A stretch of 64,000 nt of DNA from an uncultured Clostridia bacterium (GTDB lineage Bacteria > Bacillota > Clostridia > Christensenellales > CAG-138): NCBI GenBank assembly GCA_944366945.1, contig CALVWJ010000007.1, positions 1-64,000 of the forward strand, given 5' to 3'. Each line of letters opens with the position of its first letter. Positions within the stretch are counted from its first letter, which is position 1. This document shows positions 35,220-44,719 of the stretch, in pieces. Below the pieces are notes generated by a model, which saw only the letters and a program-made list of their open reading frames with translations, was not told where the DNA came from and ran no database searches. Position numbers and translations under genes: made by a program.

Positions 35220-36038
35220 TTAATATAGCTCAAACACATGCGTGTTGAACCAGCGTGCAAAGCCAAAGTCATAATTGGGCAGCACCCCGCTTGTCATTAG
35301 CTTTACAACAAGGATCCATACGAGGAACACCACCACCAGCGAAAGTAAAATGATCGCGATTACAAGCAGCGGGCCCGCGCCGCCCTCTTCCGTATCCTGG
35401 CTGTATGCATCCTGGCGTTTTTCGGATTTAGTACGTTTGAGGGACGGCTCAGACGCATATGGTTCTTCATCGTCAAACAGGTTCGGAACTTCCGCCTCCA
35501 GGTCTTCTTCCTCTATTTCAGCTGCAAACATTTCCCGTTCAGCCGCTCGTGCATCCGGCCCATCTTCTGTTTCCGATTTAAGGGCAGTCTCTTCTAATGG
35601 TGCGTTTTCAGCATACACCCACGTCTTATTGTCGATGGATGCAATGGGTTCAGCGGCTGCGGCAGGTTCCGGCGCGGCTGGCGCTTCAGCCCGCACGGCA
35701 TCCTGTACGCGTTTATTCGTATCGGGCTTCATCGCCTCATCTACAAGGCCATTGAAAAACAGCGCTTCGCTGCAGACTTGATCCGTAAGCGCCATAAGCT
35801 GTGCATCGATGTTCTCTTTCAAGCCGCCATGCCCTGCAAGCGTAGCTACTTCGGCAAGAACACGCCGCGTTGCCTGCTTCGCCTGCACCGCATCGTGTGT
35901 AATATCAAAAGCCCGATCGTAGATCTGCTTGGAATACAGCTGCATGAAAGCACGAAGCTCACGCTTATCCCCACCGTTGAGCAGGGCTATCATTTCCCGC
36001 TTATCCCGTGCCGTACCCGCGTTGTTCTGTTCCTGCAT
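35220..36038 (-). CDS. Membrane protein with N-terminal sigma-70 region 2-like domain
   Basis: 272 residues. Residues about 15-75 (MIALLNGGDKRELRAFMQLYSKQIYDRAFDITHD, then AVQAKQATRRVLAEVATL) look like the region 2 helices of an ECF sigma factor, but no region 4 follows. Instead there is a long acidic low-complexity stretch (about 95-215) and one membrane helix (about 225-250), with a short outer tail. The start at 36038 has AAGGAG ahead. A TATAAT at 36082-36087 on the same strand may be its -10. It lies divergent to spoIID. A membrane-tethered regulator or anti-sigma-like decoy is possible; function unknown. Confidence 0.65.
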   Translation of the reverse strand: MQEQNNAGTARDKREMIALLNGGDKRELRAFMQLYSKQIYDRAFDITHDAVQAKQATRRVLAEVATLAGHGGLKENIDAQLMALTDQVCSEALFFNGLVDEAMKPDTNKRVQDAVRAEAPAAPEPAAAAEPIASIDNKTWVYAENAPLEETALKSETEDGPDARAAEREMFAAEIEEEDLEAEVPNLFDDEEPYASEPSLKRTKSEKRQDAYSQDTEEGGAGPLLVIAIILLSLVVVFLVWILVVKLMTSGVLPNYDFGFARWFNTHVFELY

Positions 36039-36155
36039 GCCTGCGCCTCTCCTTTGACATGATTTGTCATCTTTCCCCTTTATTATACATGCACAAGCGC
36101 TATGATACCAGAAGCAAATGCATGAAACGCAATCTTCCTGCATAGGGATGGAAGC

Positions 36156-37211
36156 ATGGAATACCGTCCTTCAACCCGCCGGGTACGCAGGCGTGCTGCG
36201 CCGCCCGCTTTCCCGCTTCTCCTGCATCCGCTGCCGCTCGGGCTCGCCGCGTTTGCGCTGAGCTTTTTTGTGCTGCTGCTGCGCGGATGTGCAATTGCCG
36301 GGCAGGAAACGGAGGAACCGCTCCCGATTCCAGAGGACATTTCCGCCGTAATCGCAGTATATGACGATGAAAACGACTGCGTGCGCTCCATGCCGCTCGA
36401 AGAATACCTCTGCGGCGTAGTAGCGGCTGAGATGCCCGCTTCATTTGAGACCGAAGCGCTCAAGGCGCAGGCCATCGCCGCACGCACGTTCACCCTGCGT
36501 CACCTTGCAGCCTGCGGCGGAACGCCCTGTGGTCGTTTAGGCGCGGATATCTGCACGGATAGTGCCTGTTGTCAATCCTACCGTTCGCCGGAGCAGCTTG
36601 CTGAAAAATGGGGTACGGATGCGGAATACTATTCCGGCCGCATCCGGGAAGCCGTTTATGGTACGGCTGGAGAAGTTGCAACCTATGATGGGGAGCTGAT
36701 TGAAGCGCTTTATCATTCCACGGCAGGGGGCGTAACGGAAAACTCCGAAAACGTATTCGCAAGCGCTGAGCCTTATCTTGTAAGCGTTGCAAGCCCGGGA
36801 GAGGAAGGCACTGCGCACTATGCAGAAACTACCACCTTTTCCAGCAAAAGCTTTGCAACAAAGCTCAATGCGGCATTCCCCAAGGCGGGCCTTTCCGAAA
36901 AAAAGCTGGAAGAGCAGGTGCGGATTATCTCTCGCTATGCAAGCGGCCGTGTGGAATCTGTACAGATTGGGGCGATTGAAGTTACCGGGCGGCAGTTACG
37001 CGGTGCTCTTGATCTGCCAAGTGCCAATTTTACCATTGAATTTGTGGATGGGGATGTGCGCGTTGCTACCCTGGGCTATGGGCACGGCGTTGGAATGAGC
37101 CAATACGGTGCAAATGCCATGGCCAAAGAAGGCGACGACTATCGCGCCATCCTGCAACATTATTATACCGGCATCGAAATTGAGAACTGGAATGACAGGC
37201 TAATTTCATAA
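36156..37211 (+). CDS. spoIID: SpoIID/LytB-domain protein
   Basis: 351 residues. SpoIID is a lytic transglycosylase of engulfment in sporulation. A membrane helix (about 25-48) precedes the SpoIID domain: SMPLEEYLCGVVAAEMPASFETEALKAQAIAARTF contains the catalytic glutamate, then ALYHSTAGGVTENSENVF and the closing GYGHGVGMSQYGANAMA. Length and order match true SpoIID rather than the long LytB forms. It supports a spore-forming or formerly spore-forming lineage. Confidence 0.88.
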   Translation: MEYRPSTRRVRRRAAPPAFPLLLHPLPLGLAAFALSFFVLLLRGCAIAGQETEEPLPIPEDISAVIAVYDDENDCVRSMPLEEYLCGVVAAEMPASFETEALKAQAIAARTFTLRHLAACGGTPCGRLGADICTDSACCQSYRSPEQLAEKWGTDAEYYSGRIREAVYGTAGEVATYDGELIEALYHSTAGGVTENSENVFASAEPYLVSVASPGEEGTAHYAETTTFSSKSFATKLNAAFPKAGLSEKKLEEQVRIISRYASGRVESVQIGAIEVTGRQLRGALDLPSANFTIEFVDGDVRVATLGYGHGVGMSQYGANAMAKEGDDYRAILQHYYTGIEIENWNDRLIS

Positions 37212-37610
37212 ACGGCAGCGGGGGCTGCAGCATCTAACCTTTGCTTCGCAGCATCTCCACATGCCATTGGGTTACGATCCCGGCTGGTCAACATTTTCGT
37301 GAGTATACCATAGGCAGAAAATCAGAAAATCCGCACAGAATGCCTAAAGCATTGCCTTCTGGAAAGGCGTGCGCCTTCGGACGCCTGATGCCTAAAGGTC
37401 CGCTGCATTTGGGGATATGCAGATTTGCTTATTCATAAAGCAGGCGTTGTGCCATTCTGTTGGCATATGCTTTCATGTTCCCGTTGCCTTCTCTTTTTCC
37501 CCGCCCGGATAGGCCACCGCATGAAACGGCATAACCTCTGGGCCGCAATGCCAAAGCTTATTGCGCGTGCCGACGGGCTGCACCGGCCGGACGGCTGACT
37601 TCCGCCGTAC
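37212..37610. other. Intergenic region without recognised gene
   Basis: About 400 bases between convergent genes. Short frames only; no clear terminator or RNA. Nothing assignable. Confidence 0.55.
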
Positions 37611-37991
37611 TTATCCTAGCGGCAAAACCAGCATTGGATCCACATCCGTAATGGTTACGGTTTGTGCATAATACCAGGCAAGCTCTTCGGTGGGGGATTT
37701 GCCGATGAACCCCTCCGGCCGTTCGGCCGGTTCTCCTAATGCCACTGTAACAAAAAGCCCTGCAACTATGCGGTCGATTCCATGTTCCTTTGCTGCCAAA
37801 GCCTCGATGCGCAATTCGGTTTCCTCTGTAATGCGGAACCCGACGTCCTCCCCCGTTGCATCCTCCGTGACCACAAAATAATCTGCTCCAGAGCGTCCGA
37901 TAAAGCCAGTGCAGTCTTGCATGGTGCCGCTGCAAGCGAAAAGCGTCCAAACCAGCACGACTATTAGGCGCGCAAGCTTCTTTTGTTTCAT
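37611..37991 (-). CDS. Putative lipoprotein, function unknown
   Basis: 126 residues. An N-terminal hydrophobic segment ends in LFAC, a loose lipobox, so it may be lipid-anchored. The rest (YFVVTEDATGEDVGFRITEETELRIEALAAKEHGIDR...) reads like a small DUF3221-type beta-barrel as found in secreted Firmicute proteins, but I am not certain. The start at 37991 has GGAAGG ahead. It lies 72 bases after the L,D-transpeptidase gene on the same strand. Confidence 0.65.
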   Translation of the reverse strand: MKQKKLARLIVVLVWTLFACSGTMQDCTGFIGRSGADYFVVTEDATGEDVGFRITEETELRIEALAAKEHGIDRIVAGLFVTVALGEPAERPEGFIGKSPTEELAWYYAQTVTITDVDPMLVLPLG

Positions 37992-38063
37992 AGCCAACCT
38001 TCCATAAAAAATACCCGCCGGCCATGCTGATGCACGCGCCGGCGGTTCCATTTCCTTTTATAT

Positions 38064-39395
38064 TTAGCCCATAATCAAGCAGCTGTTATGCATGTAGCCC
38101 GTGTAGCCATTGGCCTTGCAGTAATACCAGCCAGTTTCTGAAACAGAAAGAATCGTAACCGGCGTGCCGCCGTTGATGAGTGCCACAACCGGCGCGCTGG
38201 TGCTGCCTGTCGCGCGCATGCGCGCCTGCGTTCCTTCCTTAACGCGCGTGCCAGAAGAAACGCCGGAACCTGTCACCGTTCCCGAGCTCTGCGAGCCGCC
38301 AATGGATACACCGTCATTTGTGCTGGTGTCTTCCTGTACTCCAAAGGCATCTTCCAGTTTCGGATAAACCAGCGAAGTCTCCTTTTCAACGTATTTAGTG
38401 CGCAGATAGCCCTCTACACCATTATAAGAGCCATACCACCAGCCTTTTTTGGGGTTGGATACCACTTCTGCCTCTCCGCCCTTGGGGATGGTGACGAGCT
38501 TTTTCGCACTCGTGCTCATGGATTCATATACGTAGGTTTTCTGGGTAGCAGTATAGGTGACCTGCGTTTCCACAGGCGCATCCGGATAGAAGAAGATATA
38601 CTGTGTTTTCACATAGCCGAGCGTGCCATCTTCAAGCTCTACCTTGCACCAATCCGAACCGATCTGCAGGAGCGTCATTTTCTGGCCGCGGGAAAGCGTT
38701 GCCACAGTGGTATCACGCGAAGTTGAAAAGCCTGTGCGCACCGGCACATTATCATAACGGGCAATCGCAGGGATTACCACTGGGTCAGCCTTTGTATCTT
38801 CGGGCTGCTCATATTTAGAATAGGAAGGGATTTCCGCCTTCAGCTGTTTTACAAGCTCTGGATCAGCTTCCTTTTTCCGGTCGATCTTGCAGGTTGTCCC
38901 CGGCGGGCAATTGTAGAAAATCCACTGCGCTACATGGGGCAGCACGCGCACACAACCATGGGATACAGCCTTGCCCAGGTTATTATACGCTGAGCGGGAC
39001 ATGCTCGAAAGCTTGGTAGAATTATACATAACGGAGTGGATATAGATGCCGCGTACCACCTGCGTCCAATACTGCGCATATTGGCCGAACGCAACGAAAT
39101 AGCCGAAGCGTTCTTTCAAATCACCCAGTTTAAAGGTGCCAGCTCCCGTCTGGTTTTCTTCGTTCCCGGTTGTGCACAGGCTTTGCAGCACAATCGGCCC
39201 GCCGATCGGCCCTTCATAAACGGTGATGATTTGGTTGACCAGATCGATCTCAATCGTGTAGCGGTTGGGATCGGTATTATCATAATCGATCTTGCTGGTC
39301 ATGCCCGGTAAAACTTTCGCCTCAGCCGGCATGCTTGGGATCAGCGCAATGGCCATCATGAGGCAAAGCGCTAGCGCAAACAGGCGTTTCTTCAT
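38064..39395 (-). CDS. L,D-transpeptidase with SH3 repeats
   Basis: 443 residues with a signal peptide (1-26, ending PAEA). The YkuD domain (about 45-170) carries the catalytic SHGCVRV at 145-151 and the upstream histidine in GIYIHSV. Three bacterial SH3 domains follow (about 210-265, 285-335, 388-443), which bind peptidoglycan. L,D-transpeptidases make 3-3 cross-links or attach proteins to the wall. GGAGG precedes the ATG. Catalytic residues are intact. Confidence 0.92.
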   Translation of the reverse strand: MKKRLFALALCLMMAIALIPSMPAEAKVLPGMTSKIDYDNTDPNRYTIEIDLVNQIITVYEGPIGGPIVLQSLCTTGNEENQTGAGTFKLGDLKERFGYFVAFGQYAQYWTQVVRGIYIHSVMYNSTKLSSMSRSAYNNLGKAVSHGCVRVLPHVAQWIFYNCPPGTTCKIDRKKEADPELVKQLKAEIPSYSKYEQPEDTKADPVVIPAIARYDNVPVRTGFSTSRDTTVATLSRGQKMTLLQIGSDWCKVELEDGTLGYVKTQYIFFYPDAPVETQVTYTATQKTYVYESMSTSAKKLVTIPKGGEAEVVSNPKKGWWYGSYNGVEGYLRTKYVEKETSLVYPKLEDAFGVQEDTSTNDGVSIGGSQSSGTVTGSGVSSGTRVKEGTQARMRATGSTSAPVVALINGGTPVTILSVSETGWYYCKANGYTGYMHNSCLIMG

Positions 39396-39439
39396 TTTGA
39401 TTCCTCCATCCGTTTTTTATCGAAAATAAAGCGCAGCGG

Positions 39440-40273
39440 TCAAGCCGGCTTTTTTTCATTCGAACCCGAATTCCTGCAAAGAAAATAGGTCGCTGCAAAC
39501 CCACCTGCAAATAAGGCGACGCACAGCACTTGAATCCAGGACCATGAAAAGCCCGGGAAAATCAGCACAATGGATCCTGCAAGCAATCCAAGCACCGTAT
39601 AATATGCATATCCATGATGCCGGTCAAACATTCGCTTGACAAACGCAATGGTTGCAAGCACGGTTGCTCCAGCGCCTACGGCAACACATGCCATAACGGG
39701 GATATCGAACCGGTTGAGCGCAGAAAGCAGCGGCTCATAAAGCCCCATATACATCAAAATAAACGAAGTGCTGATGCCGGGGATCACCGTCCCGAGCGCA
39801 ATGAGCACCCCCGCAAGCGCTGCGGTCCACATCGTAAACGGCCAGGCTTGCCCGTCGGTCAAAAGCCGGTCTCCTGCAGCAAACAGCAGAATCAAGGCAA
39901 TCCCAAACGCGGTTCCCAGCAGATAGCGTTTTTTAAAGCCATGCTGGTTGGCTTCTACCATAAAGGATGGGACACCCCCGAGAACCATACCGATGAGCGC
40001 ATACATCACGGGCATTTTCCAGTTTGCGATCAACCATTCCACCAAGCGGCTCGTTGCGAAAAGGCCGATTACACCACCTATACCCAGAGGAAGAAGGAAT
40101 AGCGTGTTGCGCTTGATCGCATGAAAAAAGCCCACCACAGCATCAATCACCGGGCGGTAAACGCCAAGGGAAACCGCAATCACCCCGCCACTTGCGCCAG
40201 GCAAGATTGCCGCAATGCCGATAATGGCCCCTTTTAGCATCCGCATCCAGAATCCGTCTCTTCTTTGGTTCAT
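39440..40273 (-). CDS. DUF368 membrane protein
   Basis: 277 residues with about eight membrane helices. The family signature KGAIIGIAAILPGASGGVIAVSLGVY is near the N-terminus, and TVIPGISTSFILMYMGLYEPLL is its internal counterpart. DUF368 proteins have been linked to undecaprenyl-phosphate translocation in other bacteria. The start at 40273 has GGAG six bases ahead; in-frame starts further upstream lack one. It precedes the L,D-transpeptidase gene by 44 bases on the same strand, so both may act in wall synthesis. Confidence 0.88.
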   Translation of the reverse strand: MNQRRDGFWMRMLKGAIIGIAAILPGASGGVIAVSLGVYRPVIDAVVGFFHAIKRNTLFLLPLGIGGVIGLFATSRLVEWLIANWKMPVMYALIGMVLGGVPSFMVEANQHGFKKRYLLGTAFGIALILLFAAGDRLLTDGQAWPFTMWTAALAGVLIALGTVIPGISTSFILMYMGLYEPLLSALNRFDIPVMACVAVGAGATVLATIAFVKRMFDRHHGYAYYTVLGLLAGSIVLIFPGFSWSWIQVLCVALFAGGFAATYFLCRNSGSNEKKPA

Positions 40274-40421
40274 CCAACTCTCCAAGCCCCCTGCATTCTG
40301 CATCCTCCGCTGCTTCATATGGGGCTGTTTTTTATATTGTATCTCAAAATCTTCCATGAAGTACAGGGGTTTAAATAAAATTTACAATTGGTTATTTTTT
40401 GCACACATCCCCAATTTTCTC

Positions 40422-40450
40422 TTGCAAAGCTGCTCGAAATGATGTATTAT
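40422..40450 (+). promoter_or_regulatory. tRNA-Ser promoter
   Basis: TTGCAA (40422-40427), 17-base spacer, TATTAT (40445-40450), 30 bases ahead of the tRNA. Confidence 0.7.
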
Positions 40451-40480
40451 AGTTGGGCATGAGCATGCTAAGCGCGTCGC

Positions 40481-40572
40481 GGAGAGATGGCTGAGCTGGT
40501 CGAAGGCGCACGACTGGAAATCGTGTATACCTCATAAGGGTATCGAGGGTTCGAATCCCTCTCTCTCCGCCA
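40481..40572 (+). tRNA. tRNA-Ser(GGA), hybrid of host 5' half and element 3' half
   Basis: Acceptor arms GGAGAGA/TCTCTCC, discriminator G, encoded CCA. The anticodon loop CTGGAAA gives GGA (serine). The long variable arm pairs (ATACC/GGTAT), and the T stem is GAGGG/CCCTC with TTCGAAT loop. The element integrates here: from the anticodon loop on, the sequence is matched by a diverged copy at 52928-52985. Confidence 0.95.
40514..40572 (+). repeat. attL: tRNA-Ser 3' half at the integrase end
   Basis: Starts with the 13-base core CTGGAAATCGTGT shared with attR; also shares the TTCGAAT loop region and TCTCTCCGCCA. The variable arm and T stem differ from attR. Confidence 0.8.
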
Positions 40573-40574
40573 TG

Positions 40575-40601
40575 AAAAAGCCCCTGAGTTAGGGGCTTTT
40601 T
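40575..40601 (+). terminator. tRNA-Ser terminator
   Basis: AAAAAGCCCC / GGGGCTTTTT, 7-base loop, directly after CCA. By its position it was probably brought in by the element. Confidence 0.85.
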
Positions 40602-40654
40602 CTTATACCCGGAAGCATTCTGTTTTCGTACTGCCTACGTGTCAAACTCACAGC

Positions 40655-40676
40655 TTGCTATGGTGTTTGCTATGGT
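40655..40676 (+). repeat. Left arm-type repeats TTGCTATGGT (two copies)
   Basis: Copies at 40655-40664 and 40667-40676, 12 bases apart in phase. The same motif recurs near attR. Likely integrase or excisionase arm sites. Confidence 0.6.
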
Positions 40677-40707
40677 GAGTCTAGGCAGCATCAGAAAACA
40701 TGGCGCA

Positions 40708-42081
40708 TTACTTGGCACCAAACAGGCCTTCCATCACCTTTGCTGGCTGCTGTGCCTTTTCCATAACGGTGATGTAGGTATCCGCCGTAATGCTTATGGT
40801 GCTGTGACCCAGTGTTTCCGAAATCACCTTCAGCGGCACATCCTGTTCCAGTAATAGACTGGCGCAAGTATGCCGAAGGTCGTGCAGTCTAACATCCGGC
40901 AGGGACAGATCTTTCAATATCTTTTTGAACTTGTGATAGACTGTCTGCGGGTTCTTCGGGGAGCCATCCTCATTGCAGCATATCAGGTCGTTATCTTGGT
41001 ATTTTGCGCCCAATAGCAGCTTTTGACTGGCAACCTCTTTCTTTCGGCTCTTAATGCTGTCCAAAACATAGTCCGGCACGTATAGCTTGCGCACGCTGCT
41101 GTCAGTCTTAAGAGCTTTAATACCCCATGTTCGAGGCTGTCCTTTCCGTTCTTCCAGCCCTGTTACCTGCTGAACCACCGCTATGGTTTTTCTCTCAAAA
41201 TCCACATCCTGAAACCTTAGCCCCATAGCTTCACCGCGCCTCAGGCCCGATGACAGCATCAGCAAAACCGGCGTTTCTATGTTGCTTCCCAGTACGCCCT
41301 TTAGCAGTATACTTGCCTGCTCCTTTGTAAGGGGGTTCGGATGGAACCGCTCCCCCTTCGGGCAGACTGCATATACAGCAGGGTTTTTAGTCAACAGGTC
41401 ATCGGCCACCGCATCGTTTAAGGCCTTGCGTATGGTCGCATGGACATAGCGCACACTGGCGGGAGATAAGCCATGCTTTTCCTGTAACTCGAAATAAAAT
41501 CTGGTCAGCATGTGCCTGTCCAGCCGCTGAAGCTTCACACTGCCGATATGGGGCAGAATGTGCGTTTTTATATTGACATCATATCCTCTTGCTGTACCCT
41601 GTGCCAGCGTGTGGCTATGGGTATCAAACCACTGTTGTAAGTATTGGCCAAGGGTCAAGCTGCTGAAATTTTTATAAGTGCCCAGCTCTATCTCAGCCTG
41701 CGCCTTGCGCAGCGCGGCCTTGGCCTCGGCTTCCGTTTTAAAGCCGCCAACCCATTTAGGTTTGCCTACTTTCCCCGTTAAGGGGTCAGGTGGATATAAT
41801 ATAATTGTCCAGGTTTTTCCTCGTTGAAAGGGATTGGTCTTTTCTTTTTTAATGTTTTTAATTGTGTTCTTGTTTGTATCCACGGTCTGCCGTCCTTTCT
41901 CAAACGGTACGGCAGCAAACCCCTGATTATATTCTGTTGCCAAGGTGCGATGAGAAAATTCTATTATATCATGCTGATGTATGTCCATCGGGTCATTTGA
42001 TATTTCCTTCGTCACCTTGGGTAAAATGCGGGTTGCATAGGCGTTTTCTAAACGGGCGGCTGTTACCGACCAATAAGCCAT
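40708..42081 (-). CDS. int: Tyrosine-type site-specific integrase
   Basis: 457 residues. It catalyses strand exchange between tRNA-Ser att sites. An AP2-like arm-binding domain (about 80-135), a SAM-like core-binding domain (about 140-235) and the catalytic domain follow; active-site residues are R281/R282 in SSGLRRGEA, H400-x-x-R403, H426 in LGHS and Y436 in ADTYITV. The start at 42081 has AGAGGGGG ahead and overlaps the excisionase-like gene by 19 bases. The first ~75 residues are unlike typical Tn916-type integrases and may be a lineage-specific extension. Confidence 0.93.
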   Translation of the reverse strand: MAYWSVTAARLENAYATRILPKVTKEISNDPMDIHQHDIIEFSHRTLATEYNQGFAAVPFEKGRQTVDTNKNTIKNIKKEKTNPFQRGKTWTIILYPPDPLTGKVGKPKWVGGFKTEAEAKAALRKAQAEIELGTYKNFSSLTLGQYLQQWFDTHSHTLAQGTARGYDVNIKTHILPHIGSVKLQRLDRHMLTRFYFELQEKHGLSPASVRYVHATIRKALNDAVADDLLTKNPAVYAVCPKGERFHPNPLTKEQASILLKGVLGSNIETPVLLMLSSGLRRGEAMGLRFQDVDFERKTIAVVQQVTGLEERKGQPRTWGIKALKTDSSVRKLYVPDYVLDSIKSRKKEVASQKLLLGAKYQDNDLICCNEDGSPKNPQTVYHKFKKILKDLSLPDVRLHDLRHTCASLLLEQDVPLKVISETLGHSTISITADTYITVMEKAQQPAKVMEGLFGAK

Positions 42082-42233
42082 GATTCAACCCCCTCTTTGG
42101 GAATTCGTATCGCCTTTCCGATGCGCAAAACCGGAAACGGCGGGTCGTTGATTAGTTTGTAAACCGCCGTGCGGCTGATGCCCAACAGGGTTTGAAGTTC
42201 CTTGGGGGTGTATGTAATCTTTTCGTTGTTCAT
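42063..42233 (-). CDS. Excisionase-like helix-turn-helix protein (56 aa)
   Basis: Reads MNNEKITYTPKELQTLLG... with the HTH_17/MerR-like pattern (TPKELQTLLGISRTAVYKLI, RIGKAIRIPKEGVESWL) of element-borne excisionases. It lies directly ahead of the integrase and overlaps its start by 19 bases, so translation is coupled. It probably bends DNA at the ends for excision. Only 56 residues. Confidence 0.8.
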   Translation of the reverse strand: MNNEKITYTPKELQTLLGISRTAVYKLINDPPFPVLRIGKAIRIPKEGVESWLIGR

Positions 42234-42245
42234 GCTTTAAGCCTC

Positions 42246-44666
42246 CTACTCAAAATCTCCAACATCTCCATCATTTGCATCTGTTGGAGCATCTTTAAAG
42301 CGATAGTTCACCAACATGTTACGAGGAGAATTCTGGGTTCTGGGAGGGCGCATAAACCTGACTTCTCCTCTCCTGCTAAGCTCCGCAAAAAAGGCTTTTT
42401 GGTTCATTCCATCTTCTCCATGAGCCGCACACCATTCTTTATATTTAACATGAGCTTCCCCGGTAGAGGCTGCGCAGCCGTCAGCTCGCTCTAAGTATTC
42501 GTCAAAGAACGCCTGAAATCTATTGCTGGTTCTGGCATACGATTGTGTAGCTTCGCGCACAGCTCGAGGCGTATCAAGTCCTTGCTCCATTAACAGCCTA
42601 TAACCTTCCACAGCCCAGTTCAGAACTGCACTTAAATTTTCGGGCTGCATCAGCTCCTGTTTCAGCCCCATATCCCGCGCTGCCATATCGAAATGGCGGG
42701 AGAATGGGATGACATACACACGGTCAGAGGCAAATAGAGTTTGGTCTGTAACTTCTGGCAGGTCATTCACACTGAAAAACAGCTTGAACGCGCTCTTATA
42801 CTCAAAGGAGTTTTCATGCAGATACCGCGCTACCAGCGTGTCGTTGCCCGTAATCGTTTTTAGCAACGATGCGTGCAATGTCATTTTTTTATCAGGCTCA
42901 GATGCGCTGACCAGTCTGGCTCCCGCAAGCCTTGCGATATCTTCATTTGGTGCGCTGCCATTATACCTGTGCTTTTGAGCAAAGCTGCTGGGGCTTGCAG
43001 CTTTTGCATAGTCGCCAAAGGTTTTGAGTAAAACCTCCATGGCCGTACCTTTGCCGTTTCTTGTAGTCATTCCAAACAGTATAAAAAAGCATTCAAACCG
43101 GGTGTCACCGCTCAGCGCATAACCGCAGGCCCTTTGAAAGAAATTCTCAAGCTCTTTGTCTCCTTGAAAAATCTCTTCCAGAAACCTTGTCCATCTGGGA
43201 CTTGTGGCGTTTGGATTATATACCGCCTCTGTTTTCTGCGTAAGGTAGTCAAATGCACTATGCTCCCTGAACTCCATTGTTTGAAGGTCGAGCGTGCCGT
43301 TAGGGGTATTTACAAGATAAGGGGCGTCGTCGAACTCCCGCATATTCATGGAGCGGACAGTTGTCGCATCCTTAATTACAGTTTCCCGGTATGAGCGGCT
43401 TTGCCACTTCTTAATGGTAGCCAGACTGGCTTTTATGGATTCTTCTGGAAGAATATGCTTGTGAACCTCCAACAACCTTGCAAGCTGCTTACATTCAGAC
43501 ATAATACCTACCCCCTGATGGTCTTTCTTCCAAACGCTGCCATCGTATATGAGCCAGATGTTTCGGGCAGGAATAAAACGGGCTTTTTCCTTTACAAAAT
43601 CGGCTAGCAACTCTCCGCTGCCAATATGTGAAAAGCCATATAAGGGGTTGCCGCCTATCAAATAGTCAGTTATCAGTTTTTCTATGATCTTATCTTCGGT
43701 TATAGCGGCATCGGTATTTTCGTGCTTAGGCATAGGTGCTAAGCTGTTACTCTCCTTCTTTGGAGAATATACTTCGTGACATCCTGCTATTGCCTTTGTA
43801 ATAACATCCGCTCCATAGGTAGATGAGCCTCGCCTTGAATCCCACTTATCCCGCATCAGCCCAGACCGGCGGAACAGGCTATCCATACGCTCAGCATCCC
43901 TGCACGTCCAAAACGCCAAGTGGCTGCACAGTGCCAAATCAGCCTCGCTTTGAGAGGGATAGCCGGTTATATCGCCAGCCCACAGCGCGGAGAACTGCGT
44001 CCCGTTTTTTGCGGCCTGAGCTTTTTCAATAAGCTTATCGTCAGAACACTCTATTTTGGAAGAAAGCAACTTGAGAGCTGGTTTATGGCACTCATGCTTG
44101 TCCGTTCCGCGCCGCATGTATTTTTCCAAAACCTCCGTTAATGCTTCGTCCCGCTGAGCCAGCTCTCCCGTTCCCTCTAATCGGTTGCCGGTTAGGGTCA
44201 CGAATTTGCTGGTTGCCTTCGCAACATAGACCTCAAGGCCGGATTTTTGATTATGGATATAGAACCGTTCCTTATCATAGAGAAAGTCAGAGGTTCGGAA
44301 TATAATACGGATACCCTTGCCGCTGGGGCTAAGCTCGGTATAGCTGTCCATGCAGTCGATAATATCTCTTGCCATATTGCTAAGCCTTCCAACTTCATCA
44401 ACACAATGGTCGATATCAATAGCCGATATGCCGTCGAAGACGCCCAGACCGATGCCGCTATAATCGGAAACAGCGCTTACAGCTTCATCAAAGCTGCAAA
44501 AGCTCTCCACCGCATTTGACCTTGCGAGCAATCCGGTGCGGGGGTTATAGGGTATTTTTGTAGTGCGGCCATTGTGGGTCTCATAGCGCCATGTGCAGAA
44601 GCGGCCATGCTGCTTGAGGTAGTCGGGAATATTGTGTGTCCTTGCGAACACATCATATGGTTTCAT
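42246..44666 (-). CDS. Primase / SF3 helicase (D5-type phage-plasmid replication protein)
   Basis: 806 residues. An N-terminal primase-polymerase-like domain has GIGLGVFDGISAIDIDHCVD (metal-binding D-x-D at about 84-86) and SPSGKGIRI. A middle primase C-terminal/PriCT region follows. The C-terminal SF3 helicase has Walker A GMTTRNGKGT (532-541), Walker B-like RLVSASEP and sensor FFSVNDLPEV, with a DNA-binding tail. Such proteins replicate P4-like satellites, PICIs and related elements. It lies 12 bases ahead of the excisionase-like gene on the same strand. Intact. Confidence 0.9.
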   Translation of the reverse strand: MKPYDVFARTHNIPDYLKQHGRFCTWRYETHNGRTTKIPYNPRTGLLARSNAVESFCSFDEAVSAVSDYSGIGLGVFDGISAIDIDHCVDEVGRLSNMARDIIDCMDSYTELSPSGKGIRIIFRTSDFLYDKERFYIHNQKSGLEVYVAKATSKFVTLTGNRLEGTGELAQRDEALTEVLEKYMRRGTDKHECHKPALKLLSSKIECSDDKLIEKAQAAKNGTQFSALWAGDITGYPSQSEADLALCSHLAFWTCRDAERMDSLFRRSGLMRDKWDSRRGSSTYGADVITKAIAGCHEVYSPKKESNSLAPMPKHENTDAAITEDKIIEKLITDYLIGGNPLYGFSHIGSGELLADFVKEKARFIPARNIWLIYDGSVWKKDHQGVGIMSECKQLARLLEVHKHILPEESIKASLATIKKWQSRSYRETVIKDATTVRSMNMREFDDAPYLVNTPNGTLDLQTMEFREHSAFDYLTQKTEAVYNPNATSPRWTRFLEEIFQGDKELENFFQRACGYALSGDTRFECFFILFGMTTRNGKGTAMEVLLKTFGDYAKAASPSSFAQKHRYNGSAPNEDIARLAGARLVSASEPDKKMTLHASLLKTITGNDTLVARYLHENSFEYKSAFKLFFSVNDLPEVTDQTLFASDRVYVIPFSRHFDMAARDMGLKQELMQPENLSAVLNWAVEGYRLLMEQGLDTPRAVREATQSYARTSNRFQAFFDEYLERADGCAASTGEAHVKYKEWCAAHGEDGMNQKAFFAELSRRGEVRFMRPPRTQNSPRNMLVNYRFKDAPTDANDGDVGDFE

Positions 44667-44719
44667 ATTGTTTTTGTCCTCCTTAAATTAGGAATTACAG
44701 CCGGCTGCTTTTGAAATTA

